Below, one piece after another: positions 46,886 through 56,628 of a DNA stretch of 64,000 nucleotides. The stretch is from Pseudomonas sp. Ga0074129. GTDB taxonomy: Bacteria; Pseudomonadota; Gammaproteobacteria; Pseudomonadales; Pseudomonadaceae. The notes under the pieces are model-generated. The model did no database searches. It saw only the letters and a list, made by a program, of their open reading frames with translations, and was not told the origin of the DNA. The DNA is taken from NCBI GenBank assembly GCA_001465025.1, contig LNDO01000098.1, positions 1 through 64,000 of the forward strand, given 5' to 3'. The position numbers and the translations under genes are program-made. How positions within the stretch are numbered: position 1 is the stretch's first letter; each line of letters opens with the position of its first letter.

Positions 46886-47917
46886 ATGACGACCTGTAAT
46901 CATGCGCGCTGGACGCCGTCCCACACCTACCGCCCGCTGGAAACCACCGCTGAACGTCAGGCCTGGCGTGTAGCGGCGCTGACCGGGGCGACCATGCTGG
47001 TGGAGATCGTCGCCGGCTATGCCTTTAACTCCATGGCGCTGCTGGCTGATGGCTGGCACATGGCCTCACATATGCTCGCCATTGGCCTGACGGCGTTGGC
47101 CTATCTGCTGGCGCGCCGTTACGCCAATGATCCGCGATTTGCCTTCGGCACCTGGAAAGTTGAAGTGCTGGCCGGTTTTGCCAGTGCCCTGCTGCTGGTG
47201 GTTGTGGTCGCCATGTTGGCCTTTGAGTCGTTGTGGCGCTTTTGGCAGCCGCAGGTGATCGCTTTCGAGATGGCCTTGTGGGTGGCGGTCGTTGGCTTGT
47301 TGGTGAACCTGATATCGGCCTGGCTGCTGCGCGATCAGCCTGAGCTGCATGGCCATGCCCACGGCGCGCACGATCACGGTCATGCTGATCACGATCACGA
47401 TCACGATCACGATCACGATCACGATCACGATCACGATCACGATCACGATCACGACGCTGCGCCCGCCGGTAAAGACCTCAATCGCCACGCCGCCTTTGTC
47501 CATGTGCTGGCCGATGCCCTGACCTCGGTGGCGGCGATTATTGCCTTGCTCGGTGGCCTGTGGCTGGGCTGGAACTGGCTCGACCCGCTGATGGGGGTGA
47601 TCGGTGCAGTGATCATTGCGGTCTAGGCCAAGGGCCTGTTGATGGAAACCGCCAAGGTGCTGCTCGACCGCGAAATGGACAGCCCTGTTGTTGCGCGCGT
47701 GCGCACCGTGTTGGCGCAGGAAGCCGATACCGAACTGGCGGATTTACACTTGTGGCGCGTGGGGCGGGCGCAGTTTGCCTGCATCATCAGCGTGGTCACC
47801 CACGGCGAGGCGTCGGCTGATCGCTACAAGGCGCGGCTCAAGGAAATTGCGGAGTTGGTGCACGTTACCGTGGAGGTGAATCGCTGTGCTGATCAGCACA
47901 GGACCGAGCAGCCCTGA
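46886..47917 (+). pseudogene. dmeF: DmeF-type cation diffusion facilitator (Co/Ni efflux), interrupted by an in-frame amber codon
   Basis: The frame from ATG 46886 (AGGAG site) to 47917 encodes a 343-residue CDF transporter, but codon 247 (47624-47626) is TAG. Text across it reads GAVIIAV-stop-AKGLLMETAKVLLDREM, where TGG (Trp) is one base away and expected. Family features are the DmeF-like N-terminus (CNHARWTPSHTYRP), metal-site residues in LADGWHMASHM and VHVLADALTS, six TM helices, a His-rich loop HGHAHGAHDHGHADH running into (Asp-His)11, and a cytoplasmic C-terminal domain beyond the stop. The truncated product would keep the TM region but lose the dimerising C-terminal domain. Confidence 0.9.
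47387..47452 (+). repeat. (GATCAC)11 hexanucleotide tandem repeat inside dmeF
   Basis: Eleven uninterrupted copies of GATCAC encode alternating Asp-His in the metal-binding loop. Because the unit is 6 bp, slippage changes loop length by two residues without altering the frame. It also packs eleven GATC sites into 66 bp. Confidence 0.95.
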
Positions 47918-48214
47918 GAAAATGTGGCAAGCGCAGAGTGCCATGCGACTTCCGACTCTAACGGCGGCCGGGCAGGTCGCCAAGCGCTATCTGTCGCGGC
48001 GACAAATAAATCTGCTGTGCATGAAAAAAACATTTGTCTGTCATCTTTTTTGGAGTAATTAAACAGGCAAGACCGCCGAACCCTGCAGACAGGTGGCGGC
48101 CATTGGCCCTCACCTTGCTTGTATCTTCTCGGCCCTGCACCGAGAAGTCGGCGGCCCCCTCCGTGGCGCGGCTCGCCCCCGCGCCGCCTGGCCATTACAA
48201 GAAGGTGAACGAGT

Positions 48215-49606
48215 ATGGATGATCACGGACGCGCCAAGCCCACCGCCCCAACCCTGTACGCCCTCGACACCAATGTGCTGATCCACGACCCCAACGCGTT
48301 GCTCAATTTTGAGGAGCATCACGTGGCCATTCCCATGACGGTTCTGGAGGAGTTGGACAAGCTTAAAACCGGCAAACAGGGCGTGGCTGCCGAGTGCCGC
48401 CAAGCCATCCGCTTGATTGACAAAATACTTGGCAGTGCCAGCCCGGAGGATGTTGAGCACGGCGTGCCCATTCAGCGTGAGAAGAGTGGAGCCTGTGGCT
48501 TTTTGTCGATTCTGATGAGCAAAAGCGCCACCCCGGTCACCTGGCTGCCGGAGGACCTCAACGACAACAAAATCATCAACCAATTGGTGGAGTTGAAGAC
48601 CCGTCGCCCCGGCCTCAACGTGGTGCTGGTGACCAAAGACATCAACATGCGCCTTAAGGCGCGCGCCTGCGGTATTGATTCGGAGGATTACCACACCGAC
48701 CAACTGGTCGACGATGTGTCGCTGCTCTCGCAGGGCTATCACACCATGACCGGCTCCTTCTGGGACCGCGTGAATACCGTGGAAACCCGCCAGGGGCATG
48801 GCCGCACCTGGCACCGTGTGCAACTGACCGATAACCTGCCGGCCGTTCACGTCAACGAGTTCATCATTGACGAGCAGGGCTTTGTCGGCTGGATCAAAGG
48901 CATTAAAAACGGCGAGCTGATGATCCTCGACCTGCATCAGGAGCCACTGATGCATCAGGAAGCCTGGGGCCTGCGGCCGCGCGACATCTATCAGTCGCTG
49001 GCGCTTTTTGCCCTGCTGGATCCGGACATCCACCTGGTCAACCTGTCCGGTGCGGCGGGCTCGGGGAAAACCATCCTCGCGCTGGCCGCGGCGATTGAGC
49101 AAACCATGGTCAGCAAGCGTTACCGGCGCATCATCGCCACCCGCAGCGTGCAGGGGCTGGATCAGGAAATCGGCTTTCTGCCGGGCACTGAAGCCGAGAA
49201 GATGGAGCCCTGGCTCGGCGCGATCACCGACAACCTCGAAGCCCTGCACATGGACGACGAGAACACCCACGGCAGCGTCGACTACATCCTGCAAAAAGTG
49301 CCGCTGCAATTTAAGTCGCTCAATTACATTCGCGGGCGCAGCTTCCAGCAGAGCCTGATCCTGATCGACGAATGCCAGAACCTCACCCCGCACCAGATGA
49401 AAACCATCATCACCCGTGCCGGCAGCGGTTCCAAAGTGGTATGTCTGGGCAACCTGGCGCAGATCGATACGCCTTACCTCTCCGCGCCCAGTTCGGGCCT
49501 GACCTACCTGACGGAGCGCTTCAAAGACTTCGAACATGGCGTACACATCACCTTGCAAGGTGTGCCGCGTTCGATTCTAGCTGAGTACGCAGAAACCCAT
49601 ATGTAA
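48215..49606 (+). CDS. PIN-PhoH fusion protein (PhoH2-like RNA helicase/RNase)
   Basis: The 463-residue protein has an N-terminal PIN nuclease domain (TLYALDTNVLIHDPNALLNF, with acidic residues continuing at VLEELDKLK and TKDINMRLKAR). Its C-terminal PhoH P-loop ATPase has GAAGSGKTILALAA as Walker A and SLILIDECQNLTPHQMKTIITR as Walker B, with CLGNLAQID as sensor. PIN-PhoH proteins unwind and cleave RNA in vitro. The 297-bp upstream region (47918-48214) contains no other gene. A GAGTATG start region with GAAGGTGAACGAG supplies the ribosome site. Confidence 0.93.
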   Translation: MDDHGRAKPTAPTLYALDTNVLIHDPNALLNFEEHHVAIPMTVLEELDKLKTGKQGVAAECRQAIRLIDKILGSASPEDVEHGVPIQREKSGACGFLSILMSKSATPVTWLPEDLNDNKIINQLVELKTRRPGLNVVLVTKDINMRLKARACGIDSEDYHTDQLVDDVSLLSQGYHTMTGSFWDRVNTVETRQGHGRTWHRVQLTDNLPAVHVNEFIIDEQGFVGWIKGIKNGELMILDLHQEPLMHQEAWGLRPRDIYQSLALFALLDPDIHLVNLSGAAGSGKTILALAAAIEQTMVSKRYRRIIATRSVQGLDQEIGFLPGTEAEKMEPWLGAITDNLEALHMDDENTHGSVDYILQKVPLQFKSLNYIRGRSFQQSLILIDECQNLTPHQMKTIITRAGSGSKVVCLGNLAQIDTPYLSAPSSGLTYLTERFKDFEHGVHITLQGVPRSILAEYAETHM

Positions 49607-49616
49607 CCGTCGTGAT

Positions 49617-49645
49617 CGCCCTGCAGCATTCGGCGCTGCAGGGCG
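49617..49645 (+). terminator. Strong hairpin after PIN-PhoH gene
   Basis: CGCCCTGCAGC pairs perfectly (11 bp) with GCTGCAGGGCG across a 7-nt loop, 10 bp past the stop codon. No clear U-tract follows, so it may be a processing or stability hairpin rather than a strict intrinsic terminator. Confidence 0.45.
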
Positions 49646-49670
49646 TGACGACTGCCGGCGTTTCCGCCGC

Positions 49671-49731
49671 CCGGATGTAATCCGGGAGTGACTACGGAGG
49701 TCAGTTGTCGCGGACTGCATCCGTGCTACGC
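49671..49731. repeat. GTAGCCCGGA-family element, degenerate copy
   Basis: CCGCCCGGATGTAATCCGGGAG is a short palindrome within this family, followed by GCGGACTGCATCCGTGCTACGCG as a diverged inverted arm. Confidence 0.5.
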
Positions 49732-49816
49732 GCAGCCTGAATCTCCCGCTATTCACAGGTGCCGCAAGCGCATCGGGCGGGTTTACAATCGCTGCACATT
49801 TGCTCGGAGCCTGTCT

Positions 49817-50305
49817 GTGTTAACCCATCTTGATTCCCAAGGCCGCGCCAACATGGTCGACGTCAGCGATAAAGCCCTGACCGTCCGTGAAGCCGTGGCT
49901 GAAGCACGGGTGCGCATGCGCCCAGAAACCCTGCAGATGATTGCTCAAGGCGAGCACCCCAAGGGCGATGTGTTCGCCGTGGCGCGCATTGCCGGCATTC
50001 AGGCGGCGAAAAAAACCAGTGACCTGATCCCGCTGTGCCACCCGCTGATGCTCACCAGCGTCAAGCTTGAACTGATGCCCGAAGGCGCGGATGCCGTGCG
50101 CATCATCGCGCGCTGCAAACTGACCGGGCAAACCGGCGTGGAGATGGAAGCCCTGACCGCCGCCAGCGTCGCGGCGCTGACCATCTATGACATGTGCAAG
50201 GCGGTGGATCGCGGCATGGTCATCGAGTCGGTGCGCTTGCTGGAGAAGGTCGGCGGCAAGAGTGGTGCCTTCAAGGCCGAGCCTGTGGCGGGAGAACACG
50301 CATGA
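49817..50305 (+). CDS. moaC: Cyclic pyranopterin monophosphate synthase MoaC
   Basis: MoaC makes cPMP from 3',8-cyclo-GTP in the first step of molybdenum-cofactor synthesis. The 162-residue protein begins at GTG 49817 ([19 protein letters not shown]), seven bases after GGAG; the frame is open upstream to 49688 but with no family similarity there. Hallmarks are [21 protein letters not shown] and the [22 protein letters not shown] block. Its stop overlaps the moaD start. No moaA lies in the window. Confidence 0.95.
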   Translation: MLTHLDSQGRANMVDVSDKALTVREAVAEARVRMRPETLQMIAQGEHPKGDVFAVARIAGIQAAKKTSDLIPLCHPLMLTSVKLELMPEGADAVRIIARCKLTGQTGVEMEALTAASVAALTIYDMCKAVDRGMVIESVRLLEKVGGKSGAFKAEPVAGEHA

Positions 50306-50544
50306 TTCGCGTGCAGTATTTCGCCCGTTATCGTGAGGCGCTGGGGCTGGAGGGCGAACAGCTGAGCGCTGAGTTCAGCAGCCTTGAGCAACTGCGCCAA
50401 CACCTGCTGGCCCGTGGCGGGGTGTGGGCCGTGCTGGCTGAGCACAACCTGATGTGCGCCCGTAATCAGGAACTGTGCAGTCTGGATGAGCCGCTGCAGG
50501 CCGGTGATGACGTGGCATTCTTTCCTACCGTAACCGGCGGTTGA
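50302..50544 (+). CDS. moaD: Molybdopterin synthase small subunit MoaD
   Basis: The 80-residue ubiquitin-fold sulfur carrier ends in the obligatory Gly-Gly (FFPTVTGG), which is thiocarboxylated and inserts into the MoaE active site. It begins [20 protein letters not shown]. The start overlaps the moaC stop (ATGA). It is separated from moaE by 144 bp that hold a REP-like element. Confidence 0.93.
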   Translation: MIRVQYFARYREALGLEGEQLSAEFSSLEQLRQHLLARGGVWAVLAEHNLMCARNQELCSLDEPLQAGDDVAFFPTVTGG

Positions 50545-50554
50545 GCCGGGTGTT

Positions 50555-50577
50555 GTCGCGGCTAAAGCCCCTCCCAC
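50555..50577. repeat. REP-like element, single arm, between moaD and moaE
   Basis: This 23-bp sequence starting GTCGCGGCTAAAGCCCC is identical to the arm at 37742-37764. No inverted partner is present. It lies within a functional operon. Confidence 0.75.
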
Positions 50578-50688
50578 GGTGTGTAGGATGGGTCGCGCAG
50601 GTTGAGCGCTGCGCACGGATTGTGCAGTGTTTTGCCAGCCTGACTTTGCGCCGCTAACCCGCCCGTCCTTTCCATAGAGAGCCTCTGC

Positions 50689-51144
50689 ATGAGCATTCGC
50701 GTCCAGTTGCAACCCTTCGATCCGGGTGTTGAGCTTAATGCCCTGCATGCGGCCAATCTGGGTATTGGTGCGGTGGTCAGCTTTGTCGGCTATGTGCGTG
50801 ACTTCAACGAGGGGCGTGAAGTCGGTGGCATGTTTCTCGAACACTTCCCCGGCATGACTGAAAAAGCCTTGGGCACGATTGCCGAAGAAGCCGCCCAGCG
50901 CTGGCCACTGTTGGGCATTCAAATCATCCATCGGGTGGGGCATCTGCATCCGGGCGAGCCGATTGTGTTTGTCGGGGTTTGCAGCGCCCATCGTCAGGCG
51001 GCCTTCGAGGCCTGCGACTTTGTCATGGACTACCTGAAAACCCGCGCACCGTTCTGGAAGAAGGAAGACACCGCCGAAGGCCCGCGCTGGGTTGAAGGGC
51101 GCAGCAGCGATCAGACGGCTGCCGCGCGTTGGCAGTCGGCGTAA
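50689..51144 (+). CDS. moaE: Molybdopterin synthase large subunit MoaE
   Basis: MoaE converts cPMP to molybdopterin with MoaD-supplied sulfur. The 151-residue protein has the family segments GAVVSFVGYVRDFNEG, FLEHFPGMTEKAL, HRVGHLHPGEPIVFVGVCSAHR and DYLKTRAPFWKKE, with the catalytic Lys in the last. An AGAGAGCC site precedes the ATG. It belongs functionally to the moaCD pair upstream. Confidence 0.95.
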   Translation: MSIRVQLQPFDPGVELNALHAANLGIGAVVSFVGYVRDFNEGREVGGMFLEHFPGMTEKALGTIAEEAAQRWPLLGIQIIHRVGHLHPGEPIVFVGVCSAHRQAAFEACDFVMDYLKTRAPFWKKEDTAEGPRWVEGRSSDQTAAARWQSA

Positions 51145-51177
51145 ACCCTTATTACGTTTGGCCAGCGTTGGCTTGTG

Positions 51178-51276
51178 TTGGGCTTCGCTGCGCTCAACGC
51201 CAACCTACCGCACGATCAACACGGTGCAGGCATACACACCCGTAGGTTGGGTCGAGGAGCCTGCGACGCAGCCCAA
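51178..51276. repeat. GTAGGTTGGG-family inverted repeat
   Basis: Left arm 51178-51208 (ending CAACGCCAACCTAC) pairs with GTAGGTTGGGTCGAGGAGCC at 51242 onward. Thirty bases from 51180 are identical to 36608-36637, showing that both loci carry the same dispersed element. Confidence 0.75.
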
Positions 51277-51328
51277 CCGCCCACGCAAACCCCGCCCAAG
51301 GGAATTCGACCACCTCACTATGGCCGTT

Positions 51329-51760
51329 CTAGCTACCTGACTCGCCATGTCGGTTACGGCTGGCCTGCACAATGCGCTGCGCTGGCACGCGCAGTTGCGT
51401 CAGCAGGTATTCGGCAAAGTCAGGCGCAAAGGGTTGTTGGGCAATGGCGGCGGCCATGCAGTCCAGCCAGCTTTGGCTCAGGCGTTCGTCGATCACCCAT
51501 TGGGCATGAAACGCCGGCAGGGCAATTGGGCCGTAGCGCTCGCTGAAAAGCTTGGGCCCGCCCAGCCAGCCACTGAAGAAGCAGGCCAGCTTGTCGCTGA
51601 CCACGGCCAGGTCTTCGCCGTGCATCTCGCGCAACTGGGCCGCGTCTGGGCGCTCATTCATCAGCCGATAAAAATCAGCGGCCAAACGCTGCAGGCCGTC
51701 AATACCGCCCGCCGCCTGATAGGAGGCATCGCCCACACCGTACACCGCTGCCTGCTGCAT
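51329..51760 (-). CDS. Group 2 (YjbI-like) truncated hemoglobin
   Basis: The 143-residue protein fits the truncated 2-on-2 globin family of group 2. The B-helix has Phe-Tyr in ADFYRLM (distal Tyr B10), the loop reads LACFFSGWLGGPKLFSERYGPIALP, the proximal His lies in PAFHAQWVI, and the group-2 Trp(G8) lies in QSWLDCM. Such proteins bind O2 or NO and may serve stress or redox roles. Start ATG 51760; a GTG directly upstream is in frame, with GGAG before it. It shares no operon with its neighbours. Confidence 0.86.
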   Translation of the reverse strand: MQQAAVYGVGDASYQAAGGIDGLQRLAADFYRLMNERPDAAQLREMHGEDLAVVSDKLACFFSGWLGGPKLFSERYGPIALPAFHAQWVIDERLSQSWLDCMAAAIAQQPFAPDFAEYLLTQLRVPAQRIVQASRNRHGESGS

Positions 51761-51829
51761 CACTCGTGCTCCTGATTAAAGCCCGCAGTATAACGGCGCA
51801 CGGGATCAGGGTTGCCTCGGCCTGGATGA

Positions 51830-53665
51830 TCAGTGGGCAAGAAAGCGGCGCAGGCTGCGAATTTCGTTCTGGATCAGCGGCAGCGTGTTTTGCAGTACCT
51901 GGCTGCTGTCTGGCAGCAGGTTGTCGTCGGCCTTGCTGGTTTGCAGGGCAGTAAAGCTGCCACTGGTAAACGGCACCACCACCTTGTACTGGTCACCGAG
52001 GAAGGCCAGGCGGTCCCAGTCGCCGGCCAATAGAAGTCGGCCGGGCTCGGCATCGAATAGGCTGCGACCGATCGAGTAATCCTGTTTTGGGTTTTTTACG
52101 CCGAGCAGTGGTAGCAGAGTGGGCAGCAGGTCGCTGTGGCTGGTGCGCAGGCTTTCCTGCTGAGCCGCGCGGCCAGGCACCCAGAGTACCAACGGCACCC
52201 GTACCTGTTCGTCTACGAAGGTCGAGTTATGCCCCCAGCGGCCTTGCTCCATGAATTCTTCGCCATGGTCACCGGTGATCACAACCAGGGTGTTGTCCAG
52301 CAGGCCATTCTTCTCCAGGTGCTCGGTGATGCGCGCCAACTGGCTGTCCAGGTGGTGCACCGAGTTCAGGTAGCGGTTGTAGATGCCGCCAATGTCACGC
52401 TGCAGGTCCATGCTGGCGTAGCTGAAATCCGGTAGGTAGTCCGCTTTGATCACCGACTCTTTCGGGAAGTCGTAGTTGGCGTGCGGTGACTCGAAGAACA
52501 GGAAGGTCATAAACGGTTTGCTGGTGTCGCGCTGATCGACGAACGTCAGCAACCGGTCTACGTTGCGTCGGTCACGTTCCCAGGTATGGCCCTGGTCATC
52601 CTCGACCATCTGCTCGGGTGGCACGTTGACGAACAAACTCTTGTCGAATTCCGGGTAGCTGAAGCGGGCGCTGGTGAACAGGTTGATCTGGTAGTTCTGC
52701 TGCTGCAATACATCAATCAGCGGGCTGCCGACGCGGGCATCAAGCACCGGAAACCAGAGGTTCGCTGGCAGGCTGTAGAACTGGCTGAACATGCCGATGC
52801 GCGTGCCGTTGCCGCCGGAGTAGTGGCTGACGAAATGCTGAGCGCGTTGGGCGAAGGCGTGCGTCTGCGGCATCACTTCAGGGTTTAGGCTGTCGGCGCG
52901 CCAAGACTCGGCCACCAGCCAGACGATATTCAGCGGCTTGGCCGGTGGTTCGATGCGCAGCGGTGCCTGTGGATAGCGCAACTGGCCTTTTAGTTCGGCG
53001 CTGGCCACCTCCATGCGTTGTGGGCGCTGCAGGCCAAACTGCTGCTCCAGCACGCGGCGCATGGTCAGCGGTTGGTAGAAGGGCACTCGCTGGGCGCTCT
53101 CCAGCAGCGGGCTGTACCCATAGAAATGGCTGACGCCGTAGCTGACCCGTTCACCCAGGGTGACCACCATAAACAGTGGCAACACCCAGATCAGCCGTGG
53201 CAACGGCAGGCCCAGGCGTGCCAGGCCATGGGCGGCGGCCAGCAGCAGCGCCTGAAGGGCAAAGATGCCGGCTGCGAGCATCGCCACGTCGCGCTCGGTA
53301 GAGGCCGAGGAACCCAGCGCCGCAATCCCGCCGGGCGTGGTGATGATGTTCCAGACAAAGCCGTTGAGGTGGAAGCCATAGAGCTGCCAGAGCAGGTGGT
53401 CGCCATACAGCGCCAGTTGCACCGCGCCTGCCAGTACGACCGCCAGAACCGCTGCGGCTTTGCCTGAAACACGTAGCAGCAGGCGCGTTATGGCCCAAGC
53501 AGGAGCGATAAACAACAAGGCATAGCTGCCGATCAGTAGCAGTTGATAGACCAACAGCCATGACGGCGCGGCGAGATCAAAAAAACGTCCCAGGTTCAGG
53601 GCGGCTGCCAGCCAGGTCAGAAGCCAATAGGCGGCATAGGGGCGACGCAGTGCGGCGAGTGGCAT
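51830..53665 (-). CDS. YejM/PbgA-like inner-membrane sulfatase-fold protein (DUF3413)
   Basis: The 611-residue protein has five N-terminal TM helices (about 1-170; YAAYWLLTWLAAALNLGRFF, then VLAVVLAGAVQLALYGDHLLW and others). These precede a periplasmic sulfatase-fold domain starting LNIVWLVAESWRADSLNPEVMP. That domain carries YSGGNGTRIGMFSQFY at the nucleophile position and VVITGDHGEEFMEQGRWGHNS for the metal-site DHG. In enterobacteria PbgA/YejM senses LPS and controls LpxC stability; whether this homologue does so in pseudomonads is not shown. ATG 53665 has an AAGGA site. Confidence 0.88.
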   Translation of the reverse strand: MPLAALRRPYAAYWLLTWLAAALNLGRFFDLAAPSWLLVYQLLLIGSYALLFIAPAWAITRLLLRVSGKAAAVLAVVLAGAVQLALYGDHLLWQLYGFHLNGFVWNIITTPGGIAALGSSASTERDVAMLAAGIFALQALLLAAAHGLARLGLPLPRLIWVLPLFMVVTLGERVSYGVSHFYGYSPLLESAQRVPFYQPLTMRRVLEQQFGLQRPQRMEVASAELKGQLRYPQAPLRIEPPAKPLNIVWLVAESWRADSLNPEVMPQTHAFAQRAQHFVSHYSGGNGTRIGMFSQFYSLPANLWFPVLDARVGSPLIDVLQQQNYQINLFTSARFSYPEFDKSLFVNVPPEQMVEDDQGHTWERDRRNVDRLLTFVDQRDTSKPFMTFLFFESPHANYDFPKESVIKADYLPDFSYASMDLQRDIGGIYNRYLNSVHHLDSQLARITEHLEKNGLLDNTLVVITGDHGEEFMEQGRWGHNSTFVDEQVRVPLVLWVPGRAAQQESLRTSHSDLLPTLLPLLGVKNPKQDYSIGRSLFDAEPGRLLLAGDWDRLAFLGDQYKVVVPFTSGSFTALQTSKADDNLLPDSSQVLQNTLPLIQNEIRSLRRFLAH

Positions 53666-53835
53666 GGACAATCCTTGCAAAGGGCGACAGGAGGAATGGC
53701 GCAGTCAGGCGTCAGCCAAGGAGAACAGCCTTGGCTTAACTGCGCATTAAATGTCGCGCTTACGTTGCAGCGGGGCAGAGAGTCCGGGAATCCACTCGGG
53801 GTGGAACTCACAAGGTCAGATAGCGCCGCGTGGGA

Positions 53836-55085
<1,250 letters not shown>

Positions 55086-56036
55086 TTATGCATCCGCCTG
55101 ACGCACGCGTTTACGAAAGGCACCGGGGCTTTCCCCGCAGAGTTGCTTGAACAGTTTGGCGAAGGTGGCGCGGTCACCGTAGCCTACCTGTTCGGCAATC
55201 TGTTCCAGTGCCTGCGGGCCGCGCAGCAGCTGTTGCGCTGCGCTGATGCGCACGCGTTGCAGGTAATCGTTGGGCGTCAGGCCGGTGCTGGATTTAAAGC
55301 GCCGCAGCAAGGTGCGCGCCGAGCAGTTGGCTTGTGCGGCCAGGCGGTTGAGGTCGATGCTTTGTGCGTAGTGCAGGTTTAACCAATGCAGCAGCGGGGC
55401 CAGTGGGCAGTGCGTTTGGATGGGCGGCAGCAGCGGGGCAAAGCGCGACTGGCTGCCGCGCTGGCTGTCGAAGACCAGCGCGTTGGCCACCTGCTGGGCA
55501 AGCTCCGCACCGCCATGCTGGCCGATCAGGTGCAGGCACAGGTCCAGCCCGGCGTGCGCACCGCCGGAGCTGAGCACGTGGCCGTCTTCACACACCAGTT
55601 GTTCAATGTGCAAGCTGACCTCGGGGTAACGCTGACGAAAGGTCGTGGCCAGTGCCCAGTGCGTGGTCGCGCGCCGGCCGGTCAACATGCCGGCGGCGGC
55701 CAGTAAGAAGGCGCTGCTGCACAGGCTGGCCACTTGCTGCTGCGGCGGGCGTTGCGCCAGCCAGGGCAGCAACGCGGCGTTGTCGGTCAGGGTGCGGTCG
55801 ATGGCACTGCCGCTGGCCGCCAGCAGAATCAGGTCGGCGTCTTCGGCCAGGCTCAGATCGCCATCGACCTGAATCTGTGCAAAACCCAGATCGACTGCCT
55901 GGCCCGTGAGGCTGAAGCGCTGCAGGGTGAACAGAGATCGCCCAGCCAGATGGTTAGCCAGGTTGAACGCATCCATGGCCATGCTCAGGCTTGAACAGAC
56001 CGTTTGCGGGCACACGTACAGGGCGATGGTGGGCAT
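55086..56036 (-). CDS. GlxA-family (DJ-1/PfpI-AraC) transcriptional regulator
   Basis: The 316-residue regulator starts MPTIALYVCPQTVCSSLSMAMDAF. Its N-terminal DJ-1/PfpI-like sensor (about 1-190) includes ASLCSSAFLLAAAGMLTGRRATTHW, where the Cys sits at the nucleophile-elbow position. The C-terminal AraC HTH pair reads IDLNRLAAQANCSARTLLRRFKSSTGLTPNDYL and ALEQIAEQVGYGDRATFAKLFKQLCGESPGAFRKR. The frame opens upstream to 56186, but that segment overlaps the divergent gene and has no family character. Its proximity to the amino-acid-oxidase-like gene suggests it controls amine or amino-acid catabolism. Confidence 0.87.
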   Translation of the reverse strand: MPTIALYVCPQTVCSSLSMAMDAFNLANHLAGRSLFTLQRFSLTGQAVDLGFAQIQVDGDLSLAEDADLILLAASGSAIDRTLTDNAALLPWLAQRPPQQQVASLCSSAFLLAAAGMLTGRRATTHWALATTFRQRYPEVSLHIEQLVCEDGHVLSSGGAHAGLDLCLHLIGQHGGAELAQQVANALVFDSQRGSQSRFAPLLPPIQTHCPLAPLLHWLNLHYAQSIDLNRLAAQANCSARTLLRRFKSSTGLTPNDYLQRVRISAAQQLLRGPQALEQIAEQVGYGDRATFAKLFKQLCGESPGAFRKRVRQADA

Positions 56037-56157
56037 GGCGGTGTCAACAATGTGGCGGAATTTGGCGATTATTGACACAAAGCTGTCTTTAACGCCAATC
56101 GCGGTGCAGCGCTTTAACGGCAATACTGCTGACACGTTACTGACTGGAGTCCGCCCC

Positions 56158-56628
56158 ATGAGCCACCCCAATGCCGCGCTGATCACCCGTTTTTATCAGG
56201 CCTTCCAACAACTGGACGCTGAGGCCATGGCCCGCTGCTACAGCGACGATGTGCAGTTCAGCGACCCGGTATTTACTGACCTGCGCGGGACGGATGCCGG
56301 CGACATGTGGCGCATGCTGTGTGCCAAGGCGCAGGGCTTTTCCCTGACCTTTGACGGCGTGGCCGCCGATGACTTTTCCGGTAAGGCGCGCTGGATCGCC
56401 ACCTACACCTTCAGCCAGACCGGCAACCAGGTGATCAATCACATCGAGGCCAACTTCCGCTTTCACGACGGCAAAATCTGCGAGCACCGCGACCACTTCG
56501 ACCTGTGGCGCTGGGCCGCTCAGGCGCTGGGTTTCAAAGGCCGCTTGCTGGGTTGGACGCCCTTTGTGCAGAACGCCATCCGCCAGAAGGCGGGTAAAGG
56601 GTTGGCTGCCTTCCAGAAGAATCGTTAA
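56158..56628 (+). CDS. SnoaL-like (NTF2-fold) protein
   Basis: The 156-residue protein has the NTF2/SnoaL pattern: ALITRFYQAFQQLDAEAMARCYSDDVQFSDPVF, then VAADDFSGKARWIATYTFSQTG, then NHIEANFRFHDGKICEHRDHFDLWRW. It keeps the hydrophobic cavity and the acidic/His residues typical of small-molecule isomerase or hydrolase relatives, but no activity can be assigned. ATG 56158 is preceded by TGGAG. It is divergent from the GlxA-like gene, 121 bp apart, so it may be a target. Its stop codon overlaps the left end of a palindromic element. Confidence 0.85.
   Translation: MSHPNAALITRFYQAFQQLDAEAMARCYSDDVQFSDPVFTDLRGTDAGDMWRMLCAKAQGFSLTFDGVAADDFSGKARWIATYTFSQTGNQVINHIEANFRFHDGKICEHRDHFDLWRWAAQALGFKGRLLGWTPFVQNAIRQKAGKGLAAFQKNR

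Noticed and set aside
47387-47452. CRISPR-like direct repeats
   Set aside because: Six-base units with no spacers, inside a coding sequence; it is a simple tandem repeat.
47639-47917. A separate small gene after dmeF
   Set aside because: It continues the CDF C-terminal domain in the same frame as the upstream part and is separated only by one amber codon.
48110-49558. A 482-codon minus-strand ORF opposite the PIN-PhoH gene
   Set aside because: It is antisense to an intact, well-conserved gene, has low-complexity composition and has no domain.
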